A DNA stretch of 64,000 nucleotides from Leptolyngbya sp. SIO1E4 (GTDB lineage: Bacteria > Cyanobacteriota > Cyanobacteriia > Phormidesmidales > Phormidesmidaceae). The translations under genes were made by a program, and so were the position numbers. This document shows positions 27,680 to 36,255 of this stretch, piece by piece (position 1 is the first letter of the stretch; the number at the start of each line of letters is the position of its first letter). Where the stretch lies: NCBI GenBank assembly GCA_010672825.2, contig JAAHFU020000007.1, positions 1-64,000 on the forward strand, written 5' to 3'. The notes beneath the pieces were generated by a model. That model was not told the DNA's origin, ran no database searches, and was given only the letters and a program-made list of their open reading frames with translations.

Positions 27680-28402
27680 CTAGGGTTGCAGATATGGGCG
27701 TAGGCCTGCGACCTCACCTATCACGATGATGCAGGGAGAAAGCGTCTCGCCTTTAGTGCGCTGAGTAATGTTAAGCAGGGTGCCTTCCCAAATTTGCTGT
27801 TGAGGCTGGCTGGCCCAGCGAATCACGGCGACTGGGGTTTCAGGCCGCTTACCGTGGTGGATGAGGCGATCGCATATCTCTGGCAGCATTTTTCCGCCCA
27901 TGAGGACAACTAAGGTGGCAATTTGTGCCAGAGCTTCCCAACTCTGCAGCTCTAGATCATGAGCCGTTAACACGACAAAACTGCTGCCAAGAACTGGATC
28001 CGTGAGGGGAATACCAGCCAGCAGAGGGGCTGCTAAGGCCGAAGACACCCCAGGCACCACCTCATAGAGACACCCTGCGGCCCGTAGCGCCTGAATTTCT
28101 GAGGCAGTGCGCCCAAAGATAAAGGGATCTCCACTTTTCAGGCGAATCACCTGTTTCCCTTGCTGACAGAGGTTGACCAGGAGCTGATTAATCTCTTGCT
28201 GTGACGCACTCGGCTGCCCTCCCCGCTTGCCCACTGAATGAATCTCACAGGGTTGGGGCACGAGGGCCACAATATCAGGATTGATCAGCGCGTCATGAAC
28301 CAGAACCTCCGCTTGGCTCAGCAGTTGGTGGGCTTTGACTGTGAGATATGCCACGGCGCCTGGGCCAGCCCCGACGAGATACGCCTTTCCTTGACTATCC
28401 AA
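27680..28402 (-). CDS. cobA: Uroporphyrinogen-III C-methyltransferase
   Basis: A 240-residue SUMT that methylates uroporphyrinogen III at C2 and C7 to precorrin-2, the branch point to sirohaem and cobalamin. Motifs: AYLVGAGPGAVAYLTVKA (SAM site), EVLVHDALINPDI, RLKSGDPFIFGR, VPGVSSALAAPLLAGIPLTD, and VVLMGGKMLPEI. The start is TTG 28402, supported by an AGAGGA ribosome-binding site 5 bases upstream and by family length. No fused CysG oxidase domain. It stands alone between the DM13 gene and the divergent DUF4230 gene. Confidence 0.93.
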   Translation of the reverse strand: MDSQGKAYLVGAGPGAVAYLTVKAHQLLSQAEVLVHDALINPDIVALVPQPCEIHSVGKRGGQPSASQQEINQLLVNLCQQGKQVIRLKSGDPFIFGRTASEIQALRAAGCLYEVVPGVSSALAAPLLAGIPLTDPVLGSSFVVLTAHDLELQSWEALAQIATLVVLMGGKMLPEICDRLIHHGKRPETPVAVIRWASQPQQQIWEGTLLNITQRTKGETLSPCIIVIGEVAGLRPYLQP

Positions 28403-28476
28403 CGCTTTCCTCTGAATTAACGTGTCTGGCTGCTAGATGTTGTTGCTAGGAGCCTGAAGCTGCAGGGCGATGCCTG

Positions 28477-28506
28477 ATCGCCTCTAAATTCCGATCGCCT
28501 CTAAAG
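28477..28506. repeat. Short direct repeat upstream of cobA
   Basis: GATCGCCTCTAAA occurs at 28477-28489 and again at 28494-28506 (17-bp period) in the divergent spacer between cobA and the DUF4230 gene. It could be a paired regulator site or chance; no family of sites is recognised. Confidence 0.35.
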
Positions 28507-28701
28507 TAAAGTGTGGCCCTAAGCCTTGTCAGCAGGGTATACAGGTACCAATACCAGATAACATTCATTTGGCTCTATAATACATACGAACTAAAGCCAC
28601 TCTCGCGACCGTCTAAAAGTCTGTCCAGGGTTCAATATTTCTTGTTAACCTCGTACCGAGACGTGTGGGACGAACCGCCGACTTCCCAGGAGTGATCGCC
28701 T

Positions 28702-29487
28702 ATGCAAGTGAAGCCACCCAAAAAGGAAAAAGACTCCCGCCGGTCTGTGCAATGGGAGAGTCAGGTGCCCCCACCCCGTCGGCGCCTGCCCCTGTTACTC
28801 AGGATTTTGCGCGTGCTGGGGGGAAGTTTGTCGGGGGGCATGCTGCTGTTAGGGGTGATTGCCGGTATCGGCATATGGCGCTCGGGGGAGCAGTTTGTTA
28901 ACGGCGTAAGAATGGCCTTAACCCCTGCTGAACCTGAAGATCAAGTTGATGTTCGGACAGTGGTCGTGCAGCAGGTTCGTGGTGCTAGTGAACTTGCGAC
29001 GGCGGTATTCACCATGGAAGCGGTAGTGCCAACAACCAGTATCCGCACTCTTGCCAATTATGAGGTGGGTAAAACGACGCTCATTTATATTGCCCATGGG
29101 GAAGTTCGCGCCGGGGTTGATCTCAGCGAGCTAGGCCCTGAAGATGTACAGGCCAGCGACAACGTTCTGCGTGTGATGTTACCGGCACCCACGATCCTCG
29201 ATAGCAAAATTGATGTGAACCAGTCTGAGGTTTACGATTACAACCGAGGCTTTTTAGGGCTCGGTCCAGATCGGGCGCCAGATTTGCAAGATAAAGCCCA
29301 GGAAGCTGCGCTGGAACGGGTGCTAATTGCTGCCTGCGAGCAGGGTATTTTGCAAGAGGCCAGCGCTCGGGCCGAGCTTGTTGTTGGGCAGCTGCTGCAA
29401 AATACAGGGTTTGAGCGCATAGAAATCGAGTCTCGCCCCTTCGCTGATACCCCTTGTGCCTCGGCTGGAGCAACCACGCTACAGTAA
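28702..29487 (+). CDS. DUF4230 domain-containing membrane protein
   Basis: A 261-residue protein with a basic Pro-rich N-terminus, one membrane segment at about residues 38-61 and an extracytoplasmic remainder matching DUF4230: RTVVVQQVRGASELATAVFTMEAVVP, TLIYIAHGEVRAGVDLSEL, VLRVMLPAPTILDSKIDVNQSEVYDYNRGFLG, and a C-terminal helical AQEAALERVLIAACEQG segment. The family is of unknown function. An AGGAG motif lies about 12 bases before ATG 28702. It begins a plus-strand run with the GST gene 24 bp downstream. Confidence 0.87.
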   Translation: MQVKPPKKEKDSRRSVQWESQVPPPRRRLPLLLRILRVLGGSLSGGMLLLGVIAGIGIWRSGEQFVNGVRMALTPAEPEDQVDVRTVVVQQVRGASELATAVFTMEAVVPTTSIRTLANYEVGKTTLIYIAHGEVRAGVDLSELGPEDVQASDNVLRVMLPAPTILDSKIDVNQSEVYDYNRGFLGLGPDRAPDLQDKAQEAALERVLIAACEQGILQEASARAELVVGQLLQNTGFERIEIESRPFADTPCASAGATTLQ

Positions 29488-29511
29488 ACGAGGTTGTGCA
29501 AAAGGGGTTCC

Positions 29512-30303
29512 ATGCTAGAGCTTTATCAGTTTGAAGCGTCTGCCTATAGTGAAAAGGTTCGACTGATTCTCGACTACAAGCAGCTACCTTACAAAACGGT
29601 TGAAGTGACACCCGGCGTGGGACAAATTGATTTGTTTCGGCTGTCGGGGCAGCGCAAAGCTCCGGTTTTGAAAGACGATACTGAGGTGATTCCAGATTCG
29701 ACTGCGATCGCCCGCTACCTTGACGAAAAATACCCTGATCGGCCTCTGATTCCCACTGATCCGAGACAAAAGGGCTTATGCCTGGCCCTTGAAGATTGGG
29801 CGGATGAGTCTTTGGGTATTCAGGGACGCAAGGCCATGATTGGGGCGTTTAACCAGCATCCTAACTTCCGCACCGCGCTGCTGCCTGCGAGCACTCCTGA
29901 CTTGGTGAAAAATCTGGTAGGGGCTGTCCCCGGTGATGTGCTGAGTTTGCTGGGGTCTGGGGTTGGCTTTGGCCCTGATGATGTTAAGGAGGCGACCAAC
30001 ATTCTCAAACAGGCGTTGGAGTCGCTGTGTTTGATGTTGCAGGCCAGCCCCTACCTGGTTGGCGATCAGCCCACCCTGGCAGATTTTGCAGTGGCTGGCG
30101 TGACCATGTATCTCAAGTTTCCAGCGCAGCGCTATGTTGATTTACCAGAAGGCATTTGCGACAAGGGCGTGCCAGGCTTAGCCGATGATGCTAACTACCA
30201 ACCATTTTTTGACTGGCGCGATCGCCTGTATGCAGACTATCGCCAGGTTCGGGTCGGGGCTCCTTCGGGGGGGAGTGGGCCAACCTCTATCAATATCGAA
30301 TAA
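29512..30303 (+). CDS. Glutathione S-transferase family protein
   Basis: A 263-residue GST-fold protein. The thioredoxin-like N-terminus LELYQFEASAYSEKVRLILDYKQLPYKTVEV carries the substrate-site Ser in SAYSEKV, then RKAPVLKDDTEVIPDSTAIARYLDEKYP, the glutathione-binding VP/DS region. The helical C-terminal domain ends at YLVGDQPTLADFAVAGVTMYLKF. It conjugates or reduces an unknown electrophile. ATG 29512 fits the family; the TTG at 29494 would add six residues. It lies 24 bp after the DUF4230 stop and 67 bp before glcE. Confidence 0.9.
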   Translation: MLELYQFEASAYSEKVRLILDYKQLPYKTVEVTPGVGQIDLFRLSGQRKAPVLKDDTEVIPDSTAIARYLDEKYPDRPLIPTDPRQKGLCLALEDWADESLGIQGRKAMIGAFNQHPNFRTALLPASTPDLVKNLVGAVPGDVLSLLGSGVGFGPDDVKEATNILKQALESLCLMLQASPYLVGDQPTLADFAVAGVTMYLKFPAQRYVDLPEGICDKGVPGLADDANYQPFFDWRDRLYADYRQVRVGAPSGGSGPTSINIE

Positions 30304-30332
30304 AGATGCCTAAAGCCGGATTCCCCTGCCGT

Positions 30333-30354
30333 CCTACACTGAAAAACAGTGTGG
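30333..30354 (+). other. Small hairpin between GST gene and glcE
   Basis: ACACTG (30336-30341) and CAGTGT (30347-30352) pair around an AAAAA loop, extendable by a wobble and one more pair. No T-tract follows, so it is not a standard terminator. It lies 20 bp upstream of the glcE start. Confidence 0.35.
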
Positions 30355-30370
30355 TAAGGAATCGCAAGAC

Positions 30371-31720
30371 ATGGGGTCAATTACCCAAACCGTTGCCTCA
30401 ATCCTGGGAGCAGCCCAGGTGACTGACTGGGATGAGCTGGCGGCTCCCCTTAAACCTGCAATACAGGGGGCGATCGCAGCCGATCACCCTCCAGCTTGCG
30501 TTGCCTACCCAGACACCCCAGAGAAGCTAGCGGAGGTGATTGCCTGTGCCCACCAAAATCACTGGCGCTTGTTGCCCTGTGGTCATGGGAGCAAGCTAGA
30601 TTGGGGCAGCCTGGTGAGTGGGGCAGACCTGGTGGTCAGTACCCAACGGCTGAATCAGGGGATAGAACACGCAGTTGGAGACCTCACAGTGACTGCCGAA
30701 GCAGGTGTTGCCTTTGCTGATCTGCAAAGGATGCTGCAGCAAACGCGACAGTTTCTGGCGATGGATCCGGCTTATGCCCCACAAGCAACTTTGGGTGGAA
30801 TTGTCGCCACTCGGGATACCGGGGCTCTGCGGCAGCGCTACGGCGGCATTCGCGACATGCTAATTGGGGTGTCCTTTGTGCGCTATGACGGCCAGCAGGC
30901 CAAGGCGGGCGGGCGCGTGGTGAAAAACGTGGCAGGCTACGACCTGATGAAGCTGATGACGGGGTCATTTGGCACCCTGGGGGTGCTCACACAGCTGACC
31001 TTTCGAACCTATCCCGGCCAGGAAACCTCTAAAACGGTGGTATTGAGGGGCAACGCTGGGGCGATTCAGGCGGCGACTGCTGAGATCAGGCTCTCTCCCT
31101 TAACCCCAGTGGCGATGGATTTACTCTCTCCAGGTCTGCTGCTAGAGCGCGGCGATACCGATAGCTGTGGGCTCGCCTTGCAGTTTCAAAGTATTGATGC
31201 TGGAGTGACAGAACAGGTGGAACGGTTGCAGGCGATCGCAGCTACCCACGATCTCACAGAACAGGTCTTGGCCGACGAAGCGGATCCTCAGTTTTGGCAG
31301 CGGGTGAATACCGTCCTGTTTCCTGCAACTGGTGCTGTCGTTGATGCCGCTGATGCCGCTGATGTCGCTGATGCCGCCGCCGTCATTGCCAAGATCGGTA
31401 CAGCACCGGCTCAAGGCACTGCCCTACTGACCCATCTGCAATCTACCCTGACTCCCGGCACCTGGCAGGCTCGGATTCATGCCAGCAGCGGCCTCGGTAC
31501 CCTGAGACTGACTGCTGCAGACAATACGTTTAAGCAGCTAACGGCAGTGCGATCACACTGCCAGGCAGCAGGTGGGCATCTGACCCTCTTGGCAGCACCG
31601 TATGCCTGGAAAACGGAGATCGATCCTTGGGCGCTGAGGGATTCGACCCAAGCACTGATGACGCGACTGCGAGACCAATTTGACCCCCAGCGCCATCTCA
31701 GTCCTGGGCGCTTTCCCTAA
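30371..31720 (+). CDS. glcE: Glycolate dehydrogenase FAD-binding subunit GlcE
   Basis: A 449-residue FAD-linked (PCMH/VAO fold) subunit of glycolate dehydrogenase, which oxidises photorespiratory glycolate to glyoxylate. FAD-site motifs: LLPCGHGSKLDWG (about 75-87), TVTAEAGVAFADLQRML, MDPAYAPQATLGGIVATRDTGALRQRYGGIRDMLIGVSFVR and GGRVVKNVAGYDLMKLMTGSFGTLGVLTQLTFR. Odd feature: residues 325-336 are a low-complexity DAADAADVADAA run from four tandem 9-bp DNA units. The next gene is glcF, 218 bp downstream. The GlcD subunit is not in the window. Confidence 0.9.
   Translation: MGSITQTVASILGAAQVTDWDELAAPLKPAIQGAIAADHPPACVAYPDTPEKLAEVIACAHQNHWRLLPCGHGSKLDWGSLVSGADLVVSTQRLNQGIEHAVGDLTVTAEAGVAFADLQRMLQQTRQFLAMDPAYAPQATLGGIVATRDTGALRQRYGGIRDMLIGVSFVRYDGQQAKAGGRVVKNVAGYDLMKLMTGSFGTLGVLTQLTFRTYPGQETSKTVVLRGNAGAIQAATAEIRLSPLTPVAMDLLSPGLLLERGDTDSCGLALQFQSIDAGVTEQVERLQAIAATHDLTEQVLADEADPQFWQRVNTVLFPATGAVVDAADAADVADAAAVIAKIGTAPAQGTALLTHLQSTLTPGTWQARIHASSGLGTLRLTAADNTFKQLTAVRSHCQAAGGHLTLLAAPYAWKTEIDPWALRDSTQALMTRLRDQFDPQRHLSPGRFP
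31343..31378 (+). repeat. Four-unit 9-bp tandem repeat inside glcE
   Basis: GATGCCGCT at 31343 and 31352, GATGTCGCT at 31361 and GATGCCGCC at 31370 form an in-frame tandem array encoding repeats of Asp-Ala/Val-Ala. It can change length by slippage without shifting the frame. Confidence 0.85.
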
Positions 31721-31871
31721 GGGGCAATAGACACTATTGAAGGTTGATCGTCTGCGATCGCCTTTCCCTGGGCCTCAGACCCCTCATTCTGCGAAGCTGC
31801 ACGATAGGCTGGAAACGACAGAAATAAAAAAATAACCCACATCCGATTTGAAAACTGACGTTTTTACTTGT

Positions 31872-31892
31872 GTTTTTACCTAAGGTAAAAAC
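31872..31892. promoter_or_regulatory. Perfect palindrome upstream of glcF
   Basis: GTTTTTACC (31872-31880) is exactly complementary to GGTAAAAAC (31884-31892) around a TAA centre, 46 bp before the preferred glcF start. Its symmetry and A/T-rich flanks suit a dimeric repressor or activator site. I cannot name the regulator. It could also fold as a hairpin in the leader RNA. Confidence 0.5.
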
Positions 31893-31938
31893 AGAGATCT
31901 GGATGTGGTCAAGCTATCGTTACAGCACCTCGCACATT

Positions 31939-33306
31939 ATGCAAACGGCAGAGCCCCCCACTTCCCAGCCCGTGAACCCCTCCGATCAGTCTTCCTCTGT
32001 TCAAGGATTTGATCCTCAGCATCCCCCCGAACAGCCTCTCATTGATGCCTGTGTCCACTGCGGCTTTTGCCTCACCACCTGCCCCAGCTATCGGGTCATC
32101 GGCAAAGAGATGGATTCGCCTCGGGGTCGGATTTACCTGATGGATGCCATCAATAAAGGGGAAGCGCCCCTCTCCCCGGCTTCGGTACAGCATTTTGATT
32201 CTTGTTTGGGCTGTTTAGCTTGTACCACTTCCTGCCCATCTGGGGTGCAATATGACCAGTTAATTGCGGCAGTGCGACCTCAGGTACAGCGAAACCACCC
32301 GCGATCGCTACCGGAAAAGCTGCTGCGGAGTCTTATTTTTGGCCTCTTTCCCTACCCCGATCGCATTCGTCTCTTGTTAACTCCCCTGGGGCTATACCAG
32401 GTCTCAGGATTATCAAAACTGGTACAGCGCAGCGGCTTGCTCAAGCGCTTCTCGCCGAATCTGGCAGCTATGGAATCCCTGCTGCCTCCCGTCACACCCC
32501 AGTGCTTTCAAGACAACTTGCCCGATGTGATTCCGGCCCAGGGTCAAAAGCGCTATCGAGTCGGCATGGTTTTAGGCTGCGTGCAGCGGGTCTTTTTCTC
32601 TGGGGTGAATGGGGCCACGGCACGGGTTCTTGCAGCGAATGGGTGTGAGGTTGTGATTCCTAAAAGTCAGGGGTGCTGTTCTGCACTACCTGCCCACCAG
32701 GGAGAAGAAGCCCAAGCTCAGGCCCTAGCTCGGCAAATGATTGACGCGTTTGCAGGCACCGATGTGGACTATGTCATCATCAACGCGGCGGGCTGTGGGC
32801 ACACCCTGAAAGAGTATGGCCACATTCTGCAAGATGACGATGCCTATCGCGATCGCGCCCAAGCCTTTTCGGCCAATGTTCGAGATGTGCAAGAGTTTTT
32901 AGCCGAAGTCGGGCTCACTGCCAAGCTGCATCCCCTGACTGACGGCCCCTTGCCCCTGGTCTATCAGGATGCCTGCCACCTCCTCCACGGCCAGAAGATC
33001 AGCATTCAACCCCGTCAGGTGCTCAGGCAAATTCCCCAAGTGCAGATCCGTGAACCCATTGATGCCGCTTTGTGCTGTGGCAGTGCTGGGGTCTACAACA
33101 TGCTGCAGCCCCAAGTAGCGGAGGAACTGGGGCAAATGAAGGCCAAAAATCTGGTGAATACCGGCGCAAAACTGATTGCCTCGTCGAATCCAGGCTGCTC
33201 TTTGCAAATTCAGAAGCATCTTCAAGGTCAGGGGCAGGCGATGCCCCTCAAACACCCCATAGAGCTATTAGATCTCTCTATTCGTGGCGAGAAGCTATCT
33301 GTGTGA
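31939..33306 (+). CDS. glcF: Glycolate dehydrogenase iron-sulfur subunit GlcF
   Basis: A 455-residue electron-transfer subunit that passes electrons from glycolate oxidation on to the quinone pool. Two [4Fe-4S] motifs: CVHCGFCLTTCP (Cys 38, 41, 44, 48) and CLGCLACTTSCP (Cys 89, 92, 95, 99). Two CCG domains carry GCCSALPAHQGE and the LCCGSAGVYNML region; NAAGCGHTLKEY and YQDACHLLHGQ also match the family. ATG 31939 is preferred; a GTG at 31870 lies at the edge of a palindrome and would add 23 odd residues. It follows glcE on the same strand; the 218-bp gap with a palindrome allows an independent promoter. Confidence 0.92.
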   Translation: MQTAEPPTSQPVNPSDQSSSVQGFDPQHPPEQPLIDACVHCGFCLTTCPSYRVIGKEMDSPRGRIYLMDAINKGEAPLSPASVQHFDSCLGCLACTTSCPSGVQYDQLIAAVRPQVQRNHPRSLPEKLLRSLIFGLFPYPDRIRLLLTPLGLYQVSGLSKLVQRSGLLKRFSPNLAAMESLLPPVTPQCFQDNLPDVIPAQGQKRYRVGMVLGCVQRVFFSGVNGATARVLAANGCEVVIPKSQGCCSALPAHQGEEAQAQALARQMIDAFAGTDVDYVIINAAGCGHTLKEYGHILQDDDAYRDRAQAFSANVRDVQEFLAEVGLTAKLHPLTDGPLPLVYQDACHLLHGQKISIQPRQVLRQIPQVQIREPIDAALCCGSAGVYNMLQPQVAEELGQMKAKNLVNTGAKLIASSNPGCSLQIQKHLQGQGQAMPLKHPIELLDLSIRGEKLSV

Positions 33307-33647
33307 TGCTCCTTTCAAGTGTCTTGAAGTGTCTAGTTACCATCCCTCGTTTCTTGGTGGAGACCCTGACTTTTTGGACCTGTCTGACAGAAACTGGGGG
33401 GCTTATCCCCATCAATAAAACCATCGCCCGACTGTGACTTCTGACTTTTGATAGATGCGGGCGATGTGTCAAATGTTTAGCATAGGCATAGTTTGAACTT
33501 GAGTGTTTAGCAATCGCTTGTTTAGCAATCGCTAAGTGGTAATTGGCTCGCTTTAAACTCTGCGTCGATTCACGGTTTCCAGATTCCTGGAAATGCTACT
33601 AATTCTCATGAGTGAATCCGCAGTTTGTTGAATTTTAAGGAGGATGA
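33307..33647. other. Upstream region of small heat-shock gene
   Basis: This 341-bp spacer contains the tandem 15-bp repeat at 33504-33533 and the strong Shine-Dalgarno AAGGAGG at 33637-33643, 4 bases before ATG 33648 and 10 before ATG 33654. No gene is seen. The 110-base leader after the repeat could host an RNA thermometer as in cyanobacterial hsp17, but I see no clear pairing over the Shine-Dalgarno. Confidence 0.45.
33504..33533 (+). promoter_or_regulatory. Tandem 15-bp repeat upstream of hspA
   Basis: TGTTTAGCAATCGCT occurs twice without spacing (33504-33518 and 33519-33533), 115 bp before the hsp20 start. Each unit begins with TTAGCA, like half of a CIRCE element, but the inverted GAGTGCTAA half is missing, so it is not a normal HrcA site. 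A direct-repeat operator or duplication is likely. Confidence 0.5.
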
Positions 33648-34130
33648 ATGCCTATGGCTATTATCCGGTTGGAACCCTTTCAAGAGGCTGATACGTTACG
33701 GTATCGTCTGGATAAGCTGTTCGACAGTGTGGATGCGACTCGCATTTCATCTTGGGTGCGCCAGGAAAGTTGGCTTCCTGCTGTGGAGGTCAGAGAGACC
33801 AATACGTTAGTGCAATTAAAGGTTGCACTGCCGGGTCTAGACGGCAATGACATTGATATCCAGGTCTCCCAGAGAGCGGTCTTGATTTCGGGGGAACGTC
33901 GTCAAGCAGATATGCAGGAGACCGAGCACGTAATTTCCAGTGAATTTCTGTATGGAAAATTCCACCGCGTTATTTCACTGGATGCCAAGGTCAAAAACAC
34001 GGAAGCTAAGGCCGATATGCACAATGGCATGCTGACGTTGACAATCCCTAAAGTCGATGATGAATGTGAGCAGGTTTTCCGAGTAGCCCTCAGCGAATCA
34101 CAGGCTGCCGAACCAGTACAAGTTTCGTGA
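33648..34130 (+). CDS. hspA: Hsp20/alpha-crystallin family small heat-shock protein
   Basis: A 160-residue ATP-independent holdase that protects unfolding proteins and thylakoid membranes under heat. N-terminal MAIIRLEPFQEADTLRYRLDKLFD is typical of cyanobacterial class A sHSPs. The alpha-crystallin domain (about 43-142) includes AVEVRETNTLVQLKVALPGLDGNDIDIQV, and ends with GMLTLTIPK. The C-terminal IxI-like tail is weak (EPVQVS). Strong Shine-Dalgarno and repeated upstream element suggest regulated, high output. A hairpin and a coiled-coil gene follow. Confidence 0.92.
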   Translation: MPMAIIRLEPFQEADTLRYRLDKLFDSVDATRISSWVRQESWLPAVEVRETNTLVQLKVALPGLDGNDIDIQVSQRAVLISGERRQADMQETEHVISSEFLYGKFHRVISLDAKVKNTEAKADMHNGMLTLTIPKVDDECEQVFRVALSESQAAEPVQVS

Positions 34131-34161
34131 TTTTGGCTGACTTTGCTCTCTAGAGCGATCT

Positions 34162-34198
34162 CCGGTGGTGATACATGACTGCAACGTATCATCACCGG
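34162..34198 (+). terminator. Hairpin after hspA
   Basis: CCGGTGGTGATAC (34162-34174) pairs with GTATCATCACCGG (34186-34198), 13 pairs including one G-U, with an 11-base loop, starting about 30 bp after the hspA stop. No T-tract follows, so it may be a partial terminator or an mRNA-stabilising structure between hspA and the next gene at 34238. Confidence 0.55.
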
Positions 34199-34237
34199 CT
34201 TGCTTAGTTGCTGAAGTTGTTGCTTTACAGGTGAATT

Positions 34238-34567
34238 ATGAGTGTTCAAAATAGTCCGCAGTTGCCCAAGCTCCCTAGTGCCGATCAGCGGGAGGCTTAT
34301 CAAGCTAAGGTCGCAGCAGAATTAGATAAGCTCAACGCTCAAATTGATGAGTTTAGAGCCAAAGCTGATCAGGCTAAGGCCGAGGCGGAAGCGACTTATT
34401 ACAGTCGAGTGGAAGAATTGGCAGCCCAGCGCGATGCGTTGCTAGTTAAGTGGCAAGAAGTACAGTCTGCCAGTGAGGCGGCCTGGCAAGATATCAATAC
34501 AGGCTTTGAAGCTGCTTGGAATGAGTTAGCTCAAGCTTTTGATAATGCCATAAAGCATTTCAGCTAA
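34238..34567 (+). CDS. Small coiled-coil protein downstream of hspA
   Basis: A 109-residue, highly charged helical protein. Residues about 18-75 form a continuous coiled coil (EAYQAKVAAELDKLNAQIDEF, KADQAKAEAEATYYSR), and the C-terminus has an amphipathic WQDINTGFEAAWNELAQAFDNAI segment rich in Trp/Phe that could touch a membrane. It has no signal peptide. It resembles short coiled-coil proteins found near stress genes in cyanobacteria, without a named family. Position 107 bp after hspA suggests co-induction, partly gated by the hairpin. Confidence 0.7.
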   Translation: MSVQNSPQLPKLPSADQREAYQAKVAAELDKLNAQIDEFRAKADQAKAEAEATYYSRVEELAAQRDALLVKWQEVQSASEAAWQDINTGFEAAWNELAQAFDNAIKHFS

Positions 34568-34636
34568 TCTCACCTAAATGTCTTTTCCTACAAAGGGTTC
34601 AATCTGATTTTTCCATCTAAATCCAGGTGTGAACCT

Positions 34637-35050
34637 TTAGTGCTCTTCTAAATACGGGACAAACAAAGTCCGTTCCTCAGGCAGCAATCGTCTGGGGCGC
34701 ATGGTTTCTTTATCGACAAACAAACCCTTTTGCATTCCTTCAGCTGCCAGGGCTTCTTGGCTATTGTGAAAGCGAAACTGCACAGTTGCAGAAGCATTTC
34801 GCAACTCCGACAGCCAGAGTTTGACCTGAACACGCTCTCCTAGCTGTAAAGGTGATTTGTAGGTAATGCTGGTATGAACCAAAACGGGCGCAAATCCTTG
34901 CTCAAAAATCTCATGGACTGGCAGGCCAATGGCTTCCAGTAGCTTCGTTCGCCCTATTTCCATCCACTGAACATAGACCGCGTTATTGACATGGCCGAGG
35001 AAATCAATGTGATAGGAATAAACATCTAGCTCAAAGCAAATTTTCTGCAT
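34637..35050 (-). CDS. Hotdog-fold acyl-CoA thioesterase (4-hydroxybenzoyl-CoA thioesterase family)
   Basis: A 137-residue single-hotdog enzyme that hydrolyses acyl- or aryl-CoA thioesters. The active-site helix HIDFLGHVNNAVYVQWMEIGRTKL has the catalytic Asp in the DxxGHVNN motif, followed by SITYKSPLQLGERVQVKLWL. Substrate is uncertain; YbgC-like and quinone-pathway (DHNA-CoA) enzymes share the fold. It converges on the coiled-coil gene (69 bp) and is divergent from rlmN. Confidence 0.87.
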   Translation of the reverse strand: MQKICFELDVYSYHIDFLGHVNNAVYVQWMEIGRTKLLEAIGLPVHEIFEQGFAPVLVHTSITYKSPLQLGERVQVKLWLSELRNASATVQFRFHNSQEALAAEGMQKGLFVDKETMRPRRLLPEERTLFVPYLEEH

Positions 35051-35181
35051 GGTGTAGTCGTCGGGTCATGGGGGTTAGGGGAGATTTACCAAACGAGACA
35101 TCAAAATAGGATAGCGATTAAACGATCGCCTTGAGAATTGGGTATTAGGATGAATAAGTTGTCCTGTCTCCAGTTGCTGCG

Positions 35182-36255
35182 ATGTCTGCCTCCTTTGAAC
35201 TCACCTCCAACTCAAGTGCAGTGGCTGAGCCTATCGCTGACTCGCCCCTTCTAGGTAAATCCCTTGAAGAATTGACTGATTGGGTCAAAGGCAAAGGGCA
35301 ACAGGCCTACAGAGGTAAGCAGTTGCACCAGTGGATTTACACCAAAGGGGTGCGGAGCTTGGCCGATATTACAGTATTTTCGAAGGCTTGGCGGGCGGAA
35401 GTGGCTCAGGTACCCATCGGGCGATCGCAGCTGCATTTTCGATCTCAGGCCCCTGATGGCACGGTGAAATATTTGCTGAAATTGGCCGACGGTCACGTTA
35501 TTGAGGCCGTCGGCATTCCCACTGCGAAACGCCTGACCGTATGCGTGTCGTCCCAGGTAGGGTGTCCGATGGCTTGCGACTTTTGCGCCACTGGCAAGGG
35601 GGGCTTTCTGCGCAACCTGGAAACCCACGAAATTGTAGATCAGGTGCTGACGGTACAGGAAGACTTTGGGCAGCGGGTCAGTAACATTGTCTTCATGGGC
35701 ATGGGAGAACCCCTCCTCAATACCGCCAATGTTGTGAAGGCTGTGCGATCGCTCAATCAAGACATCGGCATTGGCCAACGATCAATCACCCTCTCTACCG
35801 TGGGTATTCCTGGGCATATTCGGCGGCTAGCGGATGAGCACCTCCAGGTCACACTGGCTGTAAGCCTGCACGCCTCTAACCAGGCGCTGCGGGAGACGTT
35901 AATTCCTAGTGCCCGCCGCTATCCCCTCGAAGCATTAATCGCGGAATGCTATGAATATGTCCACATTACGGGGCGACGGGTCTCATTCGAATACATTTTG
36001 CTAGCCGGGCTTAATGACCTGCCCAGCCATGCTTCAGAACTGGCCGATTGGGTGGGGGGATTTCAGAGTCACGTGAATCTAATTCCCTACAATCCCATCA
36101 GTGAGGTAGATTATCAGCGCCCCAGCGATCGCCAGATCCAAGCCTTTGTAGAAGAACTCCAGAAACGCCATGTGGCGGTAAGCGTGCGCTACTCTCGTGG
36201 GTTAGAAAAAGATGCCGCTTGCGGGCAACTGAGAGCCCAAAAACTGGCGGGCTAA
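35182..36255 (+). CDS. rlmN: Dual-specificity rRNA/tRNA (adenine C2) methyltransferase RlmN
   Basis: A 357-residue radical SAM enzyme that methylates A2503 of 23S rRNA and A37 of some tRNAs. The radical SAM cluster is C128-x3-C132-x2-C135 in [15 protein letters not shown]. Other marks: [49 protein letters not shown], and a C-terminal [13 protein letters not shown] holding the methyl-carrying cysteine. Family length is standard. It ends in a stop that overlaps the rodA stop on the other strand (shared CTAA at 36252-36255). Confidence 0.95.
   Translation: MSASFELTSNSSAVAEPIADSPLLGKSLEELTDWVKGKGQQAYRGKQLHQWIYTKGVRSLADITVFSKAWRAEVAQVPIGRSQLHFRSQAPDGTVKYLLKLADGHVIEAVGIPTAKRLTVCVSSQVGCPMACDFCATGKGGFLRNLETHEIVDQVLTVQEDFGQRVSNIVFMGMGEPLLNTANVVKAVRSLNQDIGIGQRSITLSTVGIPGHIRRLADEHLQVTLAVSLHASNQALRETLIPSARRYPLEALIAECYEYVHITGRRVSFEYILLAGLNDLPSHASELADWVGGFQSHVNLIPYNPISEVDYQRPSDRQIQAFVEELQKRHVAVSVRYSRGLEKDAACGQLRAQKLAG

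Noticed and set aside
33504-33533. CIRCE (HrcA operator) upstream of hspA
   Set aside because: The TTAGCA half is present twice in direct orientation but the inverted GAGTGCTAA half is missing.
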